From NCBI GenBank assembly GCA_034437555.1, contig DAOTTQ010000037.1, positions 287,875 through 351,874 of the forward strand: a DNA stretch of 64,000 nt, read 5' to 3'. Made by a program: the position numbers and the translations under genes. The notes under the pieces were generated by a model. It did not search any database and had not been told where the DNA came from. It saw nothing but the letters and a program-made list of their open reading frames with translations. Positions 25,728 through 34,296 of the stretch are shown one piece after another. The stretch is from JANWYT01 sp034437555. GTDB taxonomy: Bacteria > Chloroflexota > Anaerolineae > Aggregatilineales > Phototrophicaceae. Each line of letters begins with the position of its first letter. The first letter of the stretch is position 1.

Positions 25728-27680
25728 ATGGTGAACCCAAGAGAATCCACACACGGCGAAAAAGTAGTGCGCGGTGTTTTACAAAAATTACCAAAATCCG
25801 ATTATTATGTGGTGCAAGAACCACGCATTAACACCCCCACAGGCGCACTAAGACCCGACTTTGTTATTATTTCGCGCCAACATGGGGTGATTATCATCGA
25901 AGTGAAAGACTATATCGAAATTTTAGAAGGAAGCAACCAAAAGACGGTTTTAGTTAGAAATGCTAAGGGGGGTATTCTTAGCCTAAATAACCCCGAAGAA
26001 ACCTCTTATGGCTATGCGGTTGCGCTCTATAATGAGTTTGAAAAATATGCCGAGTTGATGAGTTGGTATGATGGGAAAATTCGCCTCGCCTTTCCCTATC
26101 AAAACGTGGTCATTTTCCCAAATATCAGCAAAAGTGATCTGACTCATCTGGAAAAGTCGGGCATCTTTACCCCAAATTTGGTGTGGTCTAGGCAAACGCT
26201 TATTAGTGCAGAAAGCGTTCAGGAATCCATCAAAAGGCTACCGTGGAAGTTTAAGCTAACGCAAGCCATCAATGAGCCAACCTTTAACGTGATTCGTGGC
26301 GTTATAAACCCAGAATTGGTGATTAGCGACACAGAAACGAAAAAGCCCGTCGGTTTCTTGTCTGTAGCACAAGAAATTTTAACAAAAGAAGCCTTAGAAG
26401 CCGCCGAAAGCAGTAACGTCAGGCTAGTGCGCGGGGTGGCTGGCAGTGGCAAGTCTCTCGTTTTGGTGTATCGCGCCCATTACATTGCCCAAAACTATCC
26501 CGATAAGAAGGTGCTTGCGCTCGCCTTTAATGTTGACCTTGCTGACGACCTTAAAAAGCGCATCAACACGGATGCCATTACTGTGATTAACTTTCACAAA
26601 ATTTGCACACAAGTGATTAAAGACAGTGGAAAACGTTGGCACAGCCCCATCGACCGCGTTAAGTTTCTGAAGGACTATGTCAGCAAAAACGAAGATGCTA
26701 AAGCACTAGGAGAACGCTTTTTAGACGAAGAAATAGGCTGGCGAAAAGAAGTAGGGCTAGAAGACAACCAAGTATATTTAACCGTAGAACGTAAGGGGCG
26801 TGGCAAGTCTCTGTTAAAAGAAGCACGGGCTATCGTCAACCGCGTGTATGACGAATACCAACGCTATCAACAAAGGATGATTGCCGTAGGTGAGGGTTGG
26901 CGAGATTGGGAAGACGTGGCAATTGATGCTTTAGAGTTGCTCGTGAGTGCCGAAAACCCTCACAAGCACGCCTACGATGTCATTATGATTGACGAAGCCC
27001 AAGATTTTGCACCCGTTTGGCTGGCAGTGGTGAAGCAACTCTTAAAGCCCAACGGTACATTGTTCATTTGTGATGACCCCACACAAAGCATTTTTAGGCA
27101 ATACTCATGGGAAGAAAAAGGCATCCCCGTCAGAGGAAGAACAAAGGTCTTGAGCGTGCCGTATCGTTGTACCAAACAAATTACAGAGCTGGCGTATGCT
27201 GTCGTGGTCGATAGCCTAAAAGACAAGCCCTCCGATGATGTACTGTCTCCCAACATGACATCACCCTTTGTGCTTAGTGGGCAAACACCCCAGCTTATCC
27301 CGTGTAAGGACGAACAAACCGAGATAAAGCGCGTGGTGAGCATTGTTGAGGAGTGGGGGAAAGAAGTTTCTTATGCCAAAATTGCCATTCTTTGTACCTC
27401 AAAGAGCATGATTAAGCATTGGGCGCACTTACGTGAAAAGGGTGTTTATGTGGAACACTTTGGCAAAATGAAGGGGCTAGAGTTTCAGGCGGTGATGATA
27501 CCGTTCTTGTGCAAAAGCATGAACACCACGCTAGAGCGTGACGAGGAATTTATCAACCTAAAGCGCAGAGAGCTATTTACGGCGTTTACGCGCGCACGTA
27601 CTTTACTTGCCCTCTCTTATCATGGCGAGCTACCTGCAGAGCTTGCAGTTATTAAACCGCATGTATTTATCAATCCATAA
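25728..27680 (+). CDS. NERD nuclease-domain plus UvrD-like helicase/ATPase
   Basis: 650 residues. The N-terminal NERD domain (about 5-135) has the PD-(D/E)xK-like pattern D44 (RPDFVII), E58 and K60 (IIIEVKDY). A superfamily 1 ATPase follows: Walker A RGVAGSGKS (235-243), Walker B VIMIDEAQD (418-426), motif III-like DDPTQSIFR (449-457), motif IV-like VPYRCTKQI (about 477), and a C-terminal FTRART motif VI region near 620. Proteins of this make-up are thought to process DNA and some occur among anti-phage genes. It stands alone between minus-strand genes, so the context adds no partner. Confidence 0.85.
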   Translation: MVNPRESTHGEKVVRGVLQKLPKSDYYVVQEPRINTPTGALRPDFVIISRQHGVIIIEVKDYIEILEGSNQKTVLVRNAKGGILSLNNPEETSYGYAVALYNEFEKYAELMSWYDGKIRLAFPYQNVVIFPNISKSDLTHLEKSGIFTPNLVWSRQTLISAESVQESIKRLPWKFKLTQAINEPTFNVIRGVINPELVISDTETKKPVGFLSVAQEILTKEALEAAESSNVRLVRGVAGSGKSLVLVYRAHYIAQNYPDKKVLALAFNVDLADDLKKRINTDAITVINFHKICTQVIKDSGKRWHSPIDRVKFLKDYVSKNEDAKALGERFLDEEIGWRKEVGLEDNQVYLTVERKGRGKSLLKEARAIVNRVYDEYQRYQQRMIAVGEGWRDWEDVAIDALELLVSAENPHKHAYDVIMIDEAQDFAPVWLAVVKQLLKPNGTLFICDDPTQSIFRQYSWEEKGIPVRGRTKVLSVPYRCTKQITELAYAVVVDSLKDKPSDDVLSPNMTSPFVLSGQTPQLIPCKDEQTEIKRVVSIVEEWGKEVSYAKIAILCTSKSMIKHWAHLREKGVYVEHFGKMKGLEFQAVMIPFLCKSMNTTLERDEEFINLKRRELFTAFTRARTLLALSYHGELPAELAVIKPHVFINP

Positions 27681-27684
27681 CGGC

Positions 27685-27725
27685 GTTGTGAAATGGGATT
27701 TGGCGTTTGCCAGACCCCATCACAA
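27685..27725. terminator. Hairpin between convergent genes
   Basis: An imperfect long stem (GTTGTGA...ATGGG with CCCAT...CACAA) capped by TGGC/GCCA lies between the helicase stop and the end of the sugar permease gene. It may act on both strands, although the T-runs are poor. Confidence 0.4.
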
Positions 27726-27735
27726 AGTTACACCG

Positions 27736-28791
27736 CTATTTCATACCTGTTGTGGCAATCCCACTGGTGATAAAGCGTTGCAAGAACGCAAACACAATCG
27801 TAATGGGTAATAGCGTAAGTACCGTCATTGCCAAGATAAGGTGAAATTGCGTTTGCAAGTCGCCTCTAAAGGAGTTTAAGCCCACTTGGAGCGTAAATTT
27901 ATCATTGTCTACCAACACAATGAGGGGCCAAAGGAAGTCATTCCACCGCCACATCACGCTAAAAATAGTAAGTACGGCTAATGCAGGCGCAGAAAGGGGC
28001 AAAATGACTTGGGCATAGATGCGCCATTCACTTGCACCATCAATGCGTGCGGCATCAATCAATTCATCAGGAAGCGTTAGCATATACTGACGTAGCAAAA
28101 AGACACCCGTAGGCGTAGCCGCACCGGGAATAATGACACCCCACAGGTTATTAGACCAGCCTACCGAATTAACCACCAAGAACGCGGGTACAAGAATCAC
28201 CGACAATGGCACCATCAGCGTGCTTAACATCACCAAGAAAAAAACGTCACGCCCCGCATAGCGATACTTACTTAACGAAAACGCCGCCATACTATTGACA
28301 GCCAGCGTAATAAGCGTTGACAGCACCGTCACTATCACGCTATTGATTAAATACGTGATAAAGTTAAAGCTCTGAACGCCCACTGTATAGTTCTCAAGAG
28401 AAAAATTCACCTCTTCCACCCGTGTCATCTCGCTTAGGCGATGAACTTCGGGTTCCATTGTGGGCTTGCTGGGGTCGATGAGATTGTACTGAATACTAAT
28501 ACGGCTCACTTCTGCCATTTTTCGTACTGTGCCATCCGCATACTTCACTTCCCACAAGGGTAAGGGCTTGTCAAATTCCTCTAGCGTAATGGTCACTTGG
28601 CGATACGGCAAAAAGCGTGGCGGAAAGCGATTAAGCTCTGTAACAGGCTTAAACGAGGACATCACCAACCACACGACCGGCGCAAACATGATAAATGTGC
28701 CAATCATCAAGTAAAGATAGCTAAGAGTATCTGATGTGCTTAAGCGACGTTTGCCCTGTGTGCGGCTAAGAAAATCAAGCACTTGGCTCAT
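27736..28791 (-). CDS. ABC sugar transporter permease (MalG family), candidate sulfoquinovoside importer
   Basis: 351 residues, longer than the usual about 280. After the first helix (about 25-45) there is an extra extracytoplasmic segment of about 90 residues (about 55-145; ends SLENYTVGVQSFNF) before the core helices. The EAA loop that docks the ATPase is clear: IDGASEWRIYAQVILPLSAPALA. The start overlaps the end of the partner permease gene by 17 bp. There is no ATPase in the locus, so a shared MsmK/UgpC-type ATPase elsewhere is expected. The substrate is inferred from the neighbouring desulfonation genes. Confidence 0.88.
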   Translation of the reverse strand: MSQVLDFLSRTQGKRRLSTSDTLSYLYLMIGTFIMFAPVVWLVMSSFKPVTELNRFPPRFLPYRQVTITLEEFDKPLPLWEVKYADGTVRKMAEVSRISIQYNLIDPSKPTMEPEVHRLSEMTRVEEVNFSLENYTVGVQSFNFITYLINSVIVTVLSTLITLAVNSMAAFSLSKYRYAGRDVFFLVMLSTLMVPLSVILVPAFLVVNSVGWSNNLWGVIIPGAATPTGVFLLRQYMLTLPDELIDAARIDGASEWRIYAQVILPLSAPALAVLTIFSVMWRWNDFLWPLIVLVDNDKFTLQVGLNSFRGDLQTQFHLILAMTVLTLLPITIVFAFLQRFITSGIATTGMK

Positions 28792-29827
28792 GAGATGCCC
28801 TTTCTTCTTCCTCTATCAGTTCCCCCTCACGGGAGCGCAACACAAACTGCAACAGGGTTAACCCAATCAGTGCGCCCGCCATCACCAAAGAAGCCGCCGC
28901 CGCAATCCCCAACCGACGATTGCCCACAAAGCCATTGCGATAGATGTACTGCACAATAAACAGGGTGGCTGTGCCAGGACCGCCATCCGTAAAGGCATAC
29001 ACCACATCAAACACTTGCACCGCCCTGATAAGCGACAGCACCAGCACCACCAACATGGTTGGCATTAACAACGGAAGCGTTACGCCCCAGAACTGTTGCC
29101 ATTCGTTTGCGCCATCAATCTGGGAAGCCTCATACAAATCATGGGGGATAGCTTGCAAGCCCGCCAACAAAATGAGCGTATAAAAGCCCATTTGTGACCA
29201 CACACTAATCATCACCACCCAAAACCGCGCCCAGTTCACATCTGCCAAAAACTGAATTTTGCCCACACCAAAGCTCCCTAAGAAAGCGTTGATGATGCCG
29301 TTCTCACGTAAAATCCAGCTCCAGATAAGGGCAACCACAATGGGCGATAGCAACACAGGATAAAAAAACACACTTCTAAAAAAAGCGCGTCCTGCAATTT
29401 TTCTGTTCAGTACCAGCGCAGTAAGAAGCGCAAACAACACTAGCAAGAACACTTGTGAAGTTACAAAAGAAATCGTATTACCAATGGCGCGGATGAACCC
29501 ATCTTCACGACAAGTGGTGTAATCAAAAATATCTTCGCATTGAAACAATTGCTCTATGTTGGCTGTTCCCACATAAGGGCGATTTTCTAGGTAAAGCTGG
29601 CTACCCCCTGTAAACGCATAACCAAAGTTAAGCAACATGGGCAGCAAAATAAAAATTCCAAAGATGAGCAAGTTAGGCAGAACGAACACATACGCCATTC
29701 CACGAATGCCCACCGCCGACTGTAATGCCGAAAAGGCGATATCTAGGATGCTGACAAAGCCAGAATAAAGCCGACTTGACCAGTCCTCTCGATACCCTTT
29801 TGATTTAAGGTCTGGTGGTCTTTGCAT
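28775..29827 (-). CDS. ABC sugar transporter permease (MalF family), candidate sulfoquinovoside importer
   Basis: 350 residues, about six to seven helices. The core carries the EAA loop IDGANEWQQFWGVTLPLLMPTMLV. A charged N-terminus precedes helix 1 (AYVFVLPNLLIFGIFILLPM, about 46-65). It pairs with the overlapping MalG-type permease and the binding protein encoded 145 bp upstream on the same strand. The C-terminus ends in an acidic stretch (EGELIEEEERASHE). Confidence 0.88.
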   Translation of the reverse strand: MQRPPDLKSKGYREDWSSRLYSGFVSILDIAFSALQSAVGIRGMAYVFVLPNLLIFGIFILLPMLLNFGYAFTGGSQLYLENRPYVGTANIEQLFQCEDIFDYTTCREDGFIRAIGNTISFVTSQVFLLVLFALLTALVLNRKIAGRAFFRSVFFYPVLLSPIVVALIWSWILRENGIINAFLGSFGVGKIQFLADVNWARFWVVMISVWSQMGFYTLILLAGLQAIPHDLYEASQIDGANEWQQFWGVTLPLLMPTMLVVLVLSLIRAVQVFDVVYAFTDGGPGTATLFIVQYIYRNGFVGNRRLGIAAAASLVMAGALIGLTLLQFVLRSREGELIEEEERASHEPSA

Positions 29828-29918
29828 AAGACAATCTCACAATCCGTTATTGGGTATATAGTCGCGGATGAATTGCTACAGCAAAAGGCAACTGTCATTT
29901 TTCTGTGGGTGATAAAGA

Positions 29919-29940
29919 GGAGCTACCGTACAGTAGCCCC
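29919..29940 (-). other. Stem-loop between binding-protein and permease genes
   Basis: On the minus strand GGGGCTAC/GTAGCTCC (one G-T pair) with a 6-nt loop, about 30 bp after the binding-protein stop. Elements in this position (as between malE and malF) keep the binding-protein mRNA more abundant than the permease part. Confidence 0.6.
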
Positions 29941-29972
29941 CCTTAAATGAATGATATTGGCGTTCTTATCGC

Positions 29973-31265
29973 TTATTGGTTTGTGGTTGCGATAATATCG
30001 TCAATGTCTTTTTGCAAGCCTGCAAGGGCATCTTCTAGTGAAAGTTCGCCGATGAGGTATTGGGTAAGGCGGTTTGCGGAGTTACGATAGTAAGCAAAAG
30101 CAAAAGGATGAACGTTCAAGCCAGCAGCTTGGTCTTGGAGCTTAGGTACTTCTGCACCATAGACGGCAAGGGCTTCTAAGACAACGGGGTCTTCTGCGGT
30201 GTATTCCACGCCTGTGCTGGCAACTGTGCCGTTAGCAGACAAGGAATTGGTACGAGCAGAGAATTCCGTTGCCACTTCTACGCTGGTAAGGTAAGCCAAT
30301 ACTTGTGCCAATTCTTCGGGGTGTTCGGTATCGGCAAAGCCAACGACAGCTGCGCCACCGGCAACGCCTGTGCTACCACCTTCGCCTTGTGGGTTAGGAA
30401 TAACTGCCCAGTCAAAGTTATCGGCAATTTCTGAAGCAAAGCGGCTGACTTGCCAGCTACCACTCATATAGACAACCATTTGACCATTCAAGAAGTAATC
30501 GGCGGCTTGGGCAAAGCTACCACCCGACCCTAGCCAAACTTCGGCGGGGGTAAGACCTTCTACGTGCCAGCGATTAAGCAATTCTGCCATTTGGCGATAG
30601 CCGGGGGTGTCTACGGTGAACAAACCTTCTTCATTGATGAGGGTTGCACCCATCGACATCGCGGGACCCGCAAAGCGATGTCCTGTACGGTCAATACCAA
30701 TAGCGTAAATAGTGGCTTCGTCTGTGCTAAGGGCTTCTTGAACGGCAGCAGCGGCATCTGTCCAGTCTTCCCAGCTTGCAGTAGCCATATCAGGAAGTTC
30801 AACGCCCGCCAGTTCAAACAAGGTTTCATTGACATAAGGACCTGTTACGGTAAAGGCATCTGGGAAACCGCCCAAGCCCGTACCTTCATTGGTCATCGCC
30901 GCAAGGATGGGTGCAGGGTAATTTTCTGCCCAATAGGTAGCGGTTTCTTCGTCTAGGTAGGGGGTTGCATCAAAATATTGACCTGCATAAGCGGCAAAAT
31001 TGGTGATGCGTGCCAAATCTGGGGCTTCGCCAGCTTCTACTTGAATGGGAAGTTGTTCGTCAATATTGGCGTAAGGCACAATAGAAACAACGACATTAAT
31101 GCCTGTTTCTTCGCTAAAGCGTGCCAATAGGTCGGTATAGACATCACATTCTATACCGTCTTGATAACAACGGAACTCAAGTTCAACATCTTGGGCTTGT
31201 ACGAAACTGCTCATCATGAGCGTCAACAAAACTGCTAAAATGGAGATTTTATAACGTGCGTTCAT
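29973..31265 (-). CDS. Extracellular sugar-binding protein (family 1), candidate SmoF-like
   Basis: 430 residues. A signal peptide (ISILAVLLTLMMSSFVQAQ) is cleaved near residue 24; there is no lipobox Cys. The mature part has the family-1 solute-binding pattern: ELEFRCYQDG start, FSEETGINVVV, APDLARITNF, and a ligand-facing SGSW near 270. It delivers the sugar to the two permeases encoded next. Its place beside an SsuD-like monooxygenase, a flavin reductase and an aldo/keto reductase suggests sulfoquinovosyl glycerol or sulfoquinovose as ligand, as for SmoF; this is inference from context. Confidence 0.88.
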   Translation of the reverse strand: MNARYKISILAVLLTLMMSSFVQAQDVELEFRCYQDGIECDVYTDLLARFSEETGINVVVSIVPYANIDEQLPIQVEAGEAPDLARITNFAAYAGQYFDATPYLDEETATYWAENYPAPILAAMTNEGTGLGGFPDAFTVTGPYVNETLFELAGVELPDMATASWEDWTDAAAAVQEALSTDEATIYAIGIDRTGHRFAGPAMSMGATLINEEGLFTVDTPGYRQMAELLNRWHVEGLTPAEVWLGSGGSFAQAADYFLNGQMVVYMSGSWQVSRFASEIADNFDWAVIPNPQGEGGSTGVAGGAAVVGFADTEHPEELAQVLAYLTSVEVATEFSARTNSLSANGTVASTGVEYTAEDPVVLEALAVYGAEVPKLQDQAAGLNVHPFAFAYYRNSANRLTQYLIGELSLEDALAGLQKDIDDIIATTNQ

Positions 31266-31353
31266 TATTTTCCCTCGTCTTCATAAAAATATTAACTAGC
31301 CAACGGATAGTAGAGACCAACGGTTTTTGCATCGCATCCTTTCTCATCCTAAT

Positions 31354-31383
31354 TGTATACAAAATTTATTATCGCAAGCTCAA
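31354..31383 (-). promoter_or_regulatory. Promoter of the sugar-transport operon, with overlapping palindrome
   Basis: On the minus strand: -35 TTGAGC, an 18-bp spacer and -10 TATACA. The perfect palindrome TTGTATACAA (31353-31362) covers the -10, so a repressor bound there would block it. This site is unlike the long inverted repeat at 32524, so two regulators may act. Confidence 0.45.
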
Positions 31384-31412
31384 AGACTCACGTTAATAAC
31401 CTTTTTAGGGTG

Positions 31413-32456
31413 CTAAAGCGCAGATGAAAGCATCGTTTGCGGAACAGCCGTAGATGCTCTTACCACTAATTGCGCCTTAAACGTCAGTTGCGCCCTCTCT
31501 AAGAAGGGATAGCGCACTTGGTCAACCAATATTTTTAATGCCCAATGCCCCTCACGTACTCTATCATAAGAAATAGATGTAATGGATGGAACATTTTGGC
31601 GTGCCACATCGGTATTGTCAAACGATGCCACAGAAACTTGTTGAGGCACAGCAATTTCTCGCGCCCTTAACACAGATAAGCCTTCTGCCAAATAAGTATC
31701 ATTCACAAACACCATCGCCGTAACAGCAGGGCTAATGCTCAGGGCTTTTTCGGTTGCGTCTACACCATTTCCTAAACACACCCACCCAGTATCAGGTTTA
31801 ATCTTAGCTTCTAGCAGGGCTTGGCGATAGCCTTCTAAGCGTGTATGAGTGTAGTCATAAGCCGTGTTTCCGCCCACAAAGGCAATGCGTTCATGCCCTA
31901 AGCCTGTTAGGTATGCCACGAGATTAAAGGCGTGAGATACTTCGTGGCGCCGAATCCCAGAAATATCGGTATGTGTTAGGTCACGCCCCAGCACCACACA
32001 AGGAATCCCTAACAACATTGCCTTATCCAACAATGGCTCATCCTGTTTTGTACCAAAAACTAGCACACCATCAGGGCGCAAATTTTCATCCGATAAGTAC
32101 AAGTGGGCAATATGTTGGGGTGAGGCGTTGGGTTCGTTCATGACAAGGCGCAACTGTACGTTAAACATTTCTGATGCCGACTGAATCCCTTGCAACACTT
32201 CACTAAACACATAGCTAGAGCGCAAAATAGGCGGGTGCAACACCATCACAGAAAGCGCGCGCGCTTTTGCGTCACCGTTTACATGCTCCCATTCGTTGGG
32301 GCTGTATTGTGGGCTGATGGCTTGCAGTTCTTCAACGGCTTTTAGCACAGTTTGGCGCATCTCATCAGAAACGCCCGCTTTGTTGTTTAGTACAAGCGAC
32401 ACTGTACTCTTTGAAACCCCTGCAAACTCGGCAATTTGGCGGACAGTTGTCATCAT
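31413..32456 (-). CDS. LacI-family transcriptional regulator of the sugar/desulfonation locus
   Basis: 347 residues. The N-terminal HTH is typical (TVRQIAEFAGVSKSTVSLVLNNKAGVSDEMR), followed by a periplasmic-binding-protein-like sensor domain (VLVFGTKQDEPLLDKAMLLGIPCVVLGRD; GHERIAFVGG; AMVFVNDTYLAEG). It lies between the transport genes (same strand) and the divergent catabolic genes, so it probably controls both. The sensor ligand is probably the sugar or an early product. The operator candidate is the inverted repeat at 32524-32554. ATG codons at 32456 and 32453 are both possible starts. Confidence 0.92.
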   Translation of the reverse strand: MMTTVRQIAEFAGVSKSTVSLVLNNKAGVSDEMRQTVLKAVEELQAISPQYSPNEWEHVNGDAKARALSVMVLHPPILRSSYVFSEVLQGIQSASEMFNVQLRLVMNEPNASPQHIAHLYLSDENLRPDGVLVFGTKQDEPLLDKAMLLGIPCVVLGRDLTHTDISGIRRHEVSHAFNLVAYLTGLGHERIAFVGGNTAYDYTHTRLEGYRQALLEAKIKPDTGWVCLGNGVDATEKALSISPAVTAMVFVNDTYLAEGLSVLRAREIAVPQQVSVASFDNTDVARQNVPSITSISYDRVREGHWALKILVDQVRYPFLERAQLTFKAQLVVRASTAVPQTMLSSAL

Positions 32457-32481
32457 TTTTACCGAAATCTACTATCACCTA

Positions 32482-32511
32482 TTGCCAAAATATAGCATGT
32501 TGTTGTCTAAT
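32482..32511 (+). promoter_or_regulatory. Promoter of the flavin reductase/monooxygenase operon
   Basis: -35 TTGCCA, an 18-bp spacer and -10 TCTAAT. The start point would fall just before the inverted repeat at 32524, a typical repressor roadblock layout. Confidence 0.4.
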
Positions 32512-32523
32512 AGTCAAGAGAAC

Positions 32524-32554
32524 GGACAAACGAACACTGATTGTTCGTTTGTCC
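32524..32554. promoter_or_regulatory. Perfect 12-bp-arm inverted repeat, likely LacI-family operator
   Basis: GGACAAACGAAC and GTTCGTTTGTCC are exact complements separated by ACTGATT. It lies in the 130-bp divergent region between the LacI gene and the flavin reductase gene, 32 bp before the latter's ATG. No T-run follows, so it is not a terminator. Confidence 0.7.
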
Positions 32555-32586
32555 AGATAAAATTATTAACATGAGGAGGGTTTAAG

Positions 32587-33069
32587 ATGCCAATTAGCCA
32601 AGATGACTTTAGAGATGCCCTACGTCATTTCCCCGCAGGAGTTACACTTGTAACTGTAAAGGCAGGCGATGAACGACACGGTTTAACCGTTTCTGCGTTT
32701 GTTTCTGTATCACCCACTCCCCCTCTTATTTCTGTGATTATTGACCATAAAGGGCGCGGGCATGAGCTTTTTGAACAAAGTAACGCCGTCTTTGCTGTCA
32801 ATATTCTGCGTGAAGGGCAAGAAGAACTCTCTAATCACTTTGCCCGTTCAAAAGAAGACCGCTTTAGCCTAGGTAGTTGGACAACCGCCGTAACAGGTGC
32901 GCCCGTTTTAGCAGATGCCCTCGCATGGCTTGATTGCACGGTCTATAGCCGCCATACGGCAGGCTCACACACCATTTACATTGGCGAAGTGCAAGCCAGC
33001 AAAGTGATTGAACCCGATGCCAAACCCCTAATTTATTGGAACAGAGGGTATCGCGAAATTGAAGAATAA
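32587..33069 (+). CDS. Flavin reductase (FMN reductase), SmoA/SsuE-function candidate
   Basis: 160 residues, the single-domain flavin reductase-like (HpaC/PheA2 type) fold: FRDALRHFPAGVTLVTV start, GLTVSAFVSVSPTPPLISV core, AVFAVNILREGQEELSNHFA, and a C-terminal LIYWNRGYREI. Enzymes of this kind reduce FMN with NAD(P)H and hand FMNH2 to a monooxygenase. The monooxygenase gene follows 44 bp downstream, so the pair forms a two-component system. The start has a strong GAGGAGGG ribosome binding site. Confidence 0.88.
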   Translation: MPISQDDFRDALRHFPAGVTLVTVKAGDERHGLTVSAFVSVSPTPPLISVIIDHKGRGHELFEQSNAVFAVNILREGQEELSNHFARSKEDRFSLGSWTTAVTGAPVLADALAWLDCTVYSRHTAGSHTIYIGEVQASKVIEPDAKPLIYWNRGYREIEE

Positions 33070-33113
33070 CGTTATCTGATTAGAAAAATAATTTTTATAC
33101 GGAGACTAAACCC

Positions 33114-34268
33114 ATGATTGAAGTACGCTCACCCCATCTTACTGGCGCAGAAGTGGCGTGGTTTGCCCCTCTCTGTAGCGATGATTACCAATACTTAGGC
33201 GTGCCAAATAGTAGCCTAAAGAGCAGTTTTGCCCATACCAGCGAAATTTTACTAACGGCAGATAAGCTCGGCTTTCGTAATATCCTTTGCCCTAGCTCTT
33301 ATCAAGTTGGGCAAGATACCCTGCTATTTGCGGCGGGTGTTGCCCCCCAAACCCAAAATATCAACCTGCTTACGGCAATTCGTTGTGGTGAACTACACCC
33401 CCCCATGTTGGCACGTTCTATTGCTACCCTAGACCACATGCTAGAAGGGCGTTTAACCGTCAACATCATTTCATCAGATATGCCTGGCGAAGTGCTAGAT
33501 TCTGCCAGCCGTTACCAACGCTCGCGTGAAGTCATCGAAATTTTGAAGCAAGGCTGGACACAAGACCACATCGACTTTTCGGGCAAGTTCTACAACTTCA
33601 AGTTTGATTACACCGACCCCCTTAAGACCTACCAACAAGACGGCGGACCCCTGCTATACTTTGGTGGCTATTCACCCGATGGCAAAGACCTCTGCGCAGA
33701 ACATTGTGACGTTTACCTGATGTGGCCCGACACAGAAGAAAACTTACGCGGACACATGGAAGACATGAGCGCACGCGCCAAAGCCTATGGGCGCAAAATT
33801 GACTTTGGCTTGCGCGTTCATATGGTGGTGCGTGAAACAGAAGCAGAAGCCGATGACTATGCACAAGGGCTGGTGTCTAAACTAGATACTGACCTTGGCG
33901 ATGCCATCCGCAACCGCGCCCAAGATGCCAAGTCTTTAGGGGTCGCATTGCAAGCCCAAGCCCGTGAACGCTCTGATGATAAAGGCTATGTTGAACCCAA
34001 TATGTGGACAGGCATCGGGCGTGCCAGAAGTGGCTGTGGGGCGGCTTTGGTGGGTAGCCCACAACAAATTTTAGACAAAATTCAACGCTATATGGACATG
34101 GGGATTCGCGCATTTATCTTTTCGGGCTATCCGCACCTTGATGAGTGCAAAAAGTTTGGCGAACTTGTAATGCCCCACCTAGAAACCATCTCGATGCCCC
34201 AAGCACAAGGACGTATCCCTAGCGCACCCCCCAACACACCGCTTGCTGCGGGTGTTCGTAAAATGTAA
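33114..34268 (+). CDS. SsuD-like FMNH2-dependent sulfonate monooxygenase, candidate sulfoquinovose monooxygenase (SmoC)
   Basis: 384 residues, luciferase-like TIM barrel. Residues known to matter in E. coli SsuD are matched: Cys59 (SsuD C54), Arg234 and His236 in RVHMVVRET (R226, H228), Arg305 in IGRARSGCGAALVG (R297), and Tyr339 in FSGYPHL (Y331). So it should oxidise a C-S bond and release sulfite. Neighbours (sugar importer, aldo/keto reductase, Gfo/Idh/MocA protein) point to the sugar sulfonate sulfoquinovose, giving 6-oxo-glucose and sulfite, rather than a simple alkanesulfonate. An alkanesulfonate role is the main alternative. Confidence 0.85.
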   Translation: MIEVRSPHLTGAEVAWFAPLCSDDYQYLGVPNSSLKSSFAHTSEILLTADKLGFRNILCPSSYQVGQDTLLFAAGVAPQTQNINLLTAIRCGELHPPMLARSIATLDHMLEGRLTVNIISSDMPGEVLDSASRYQRSREVIEILKQGWTQDHIDFSGKFYNFKFDYTDPLKTYQQDGGPLLYFGGYSPDGKDLCAEHCDVYLMWPDTEENLRGHMEDMSARAKAYGRKIDFGLRVHMVVRETEAEADDYAQGLVSKLDTDLGDAIRNRAQDAKSLGVALQAQARERSDDKGYVEPNMWTGIGRARSGCGAALVGSPQQILDKIQRYMDMGIRAFIFSGYPHLDECKKFGELVMPHLETISMPQAQGRIPSAPPNTPLAAGVRKM

Positions 34269-34296
34269 CCTACCTAAAAAGGACACTACGGCACAG

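Noticed and set aside
32524..32554. Inverted repeat as a terminator
   Set aside because: It lies in a divergent promoter region and has no T-run on either strand.
33114..34268. Simple alkanesulfonate (Ssu) operon
   Set aside because: Not excluded for the enzyme alone, but the transporter is a carbohydrate type (MalF/MalG), not SsuABC, and AKR and Gfo/Idh/MocA genes are not part of Ssu operons.
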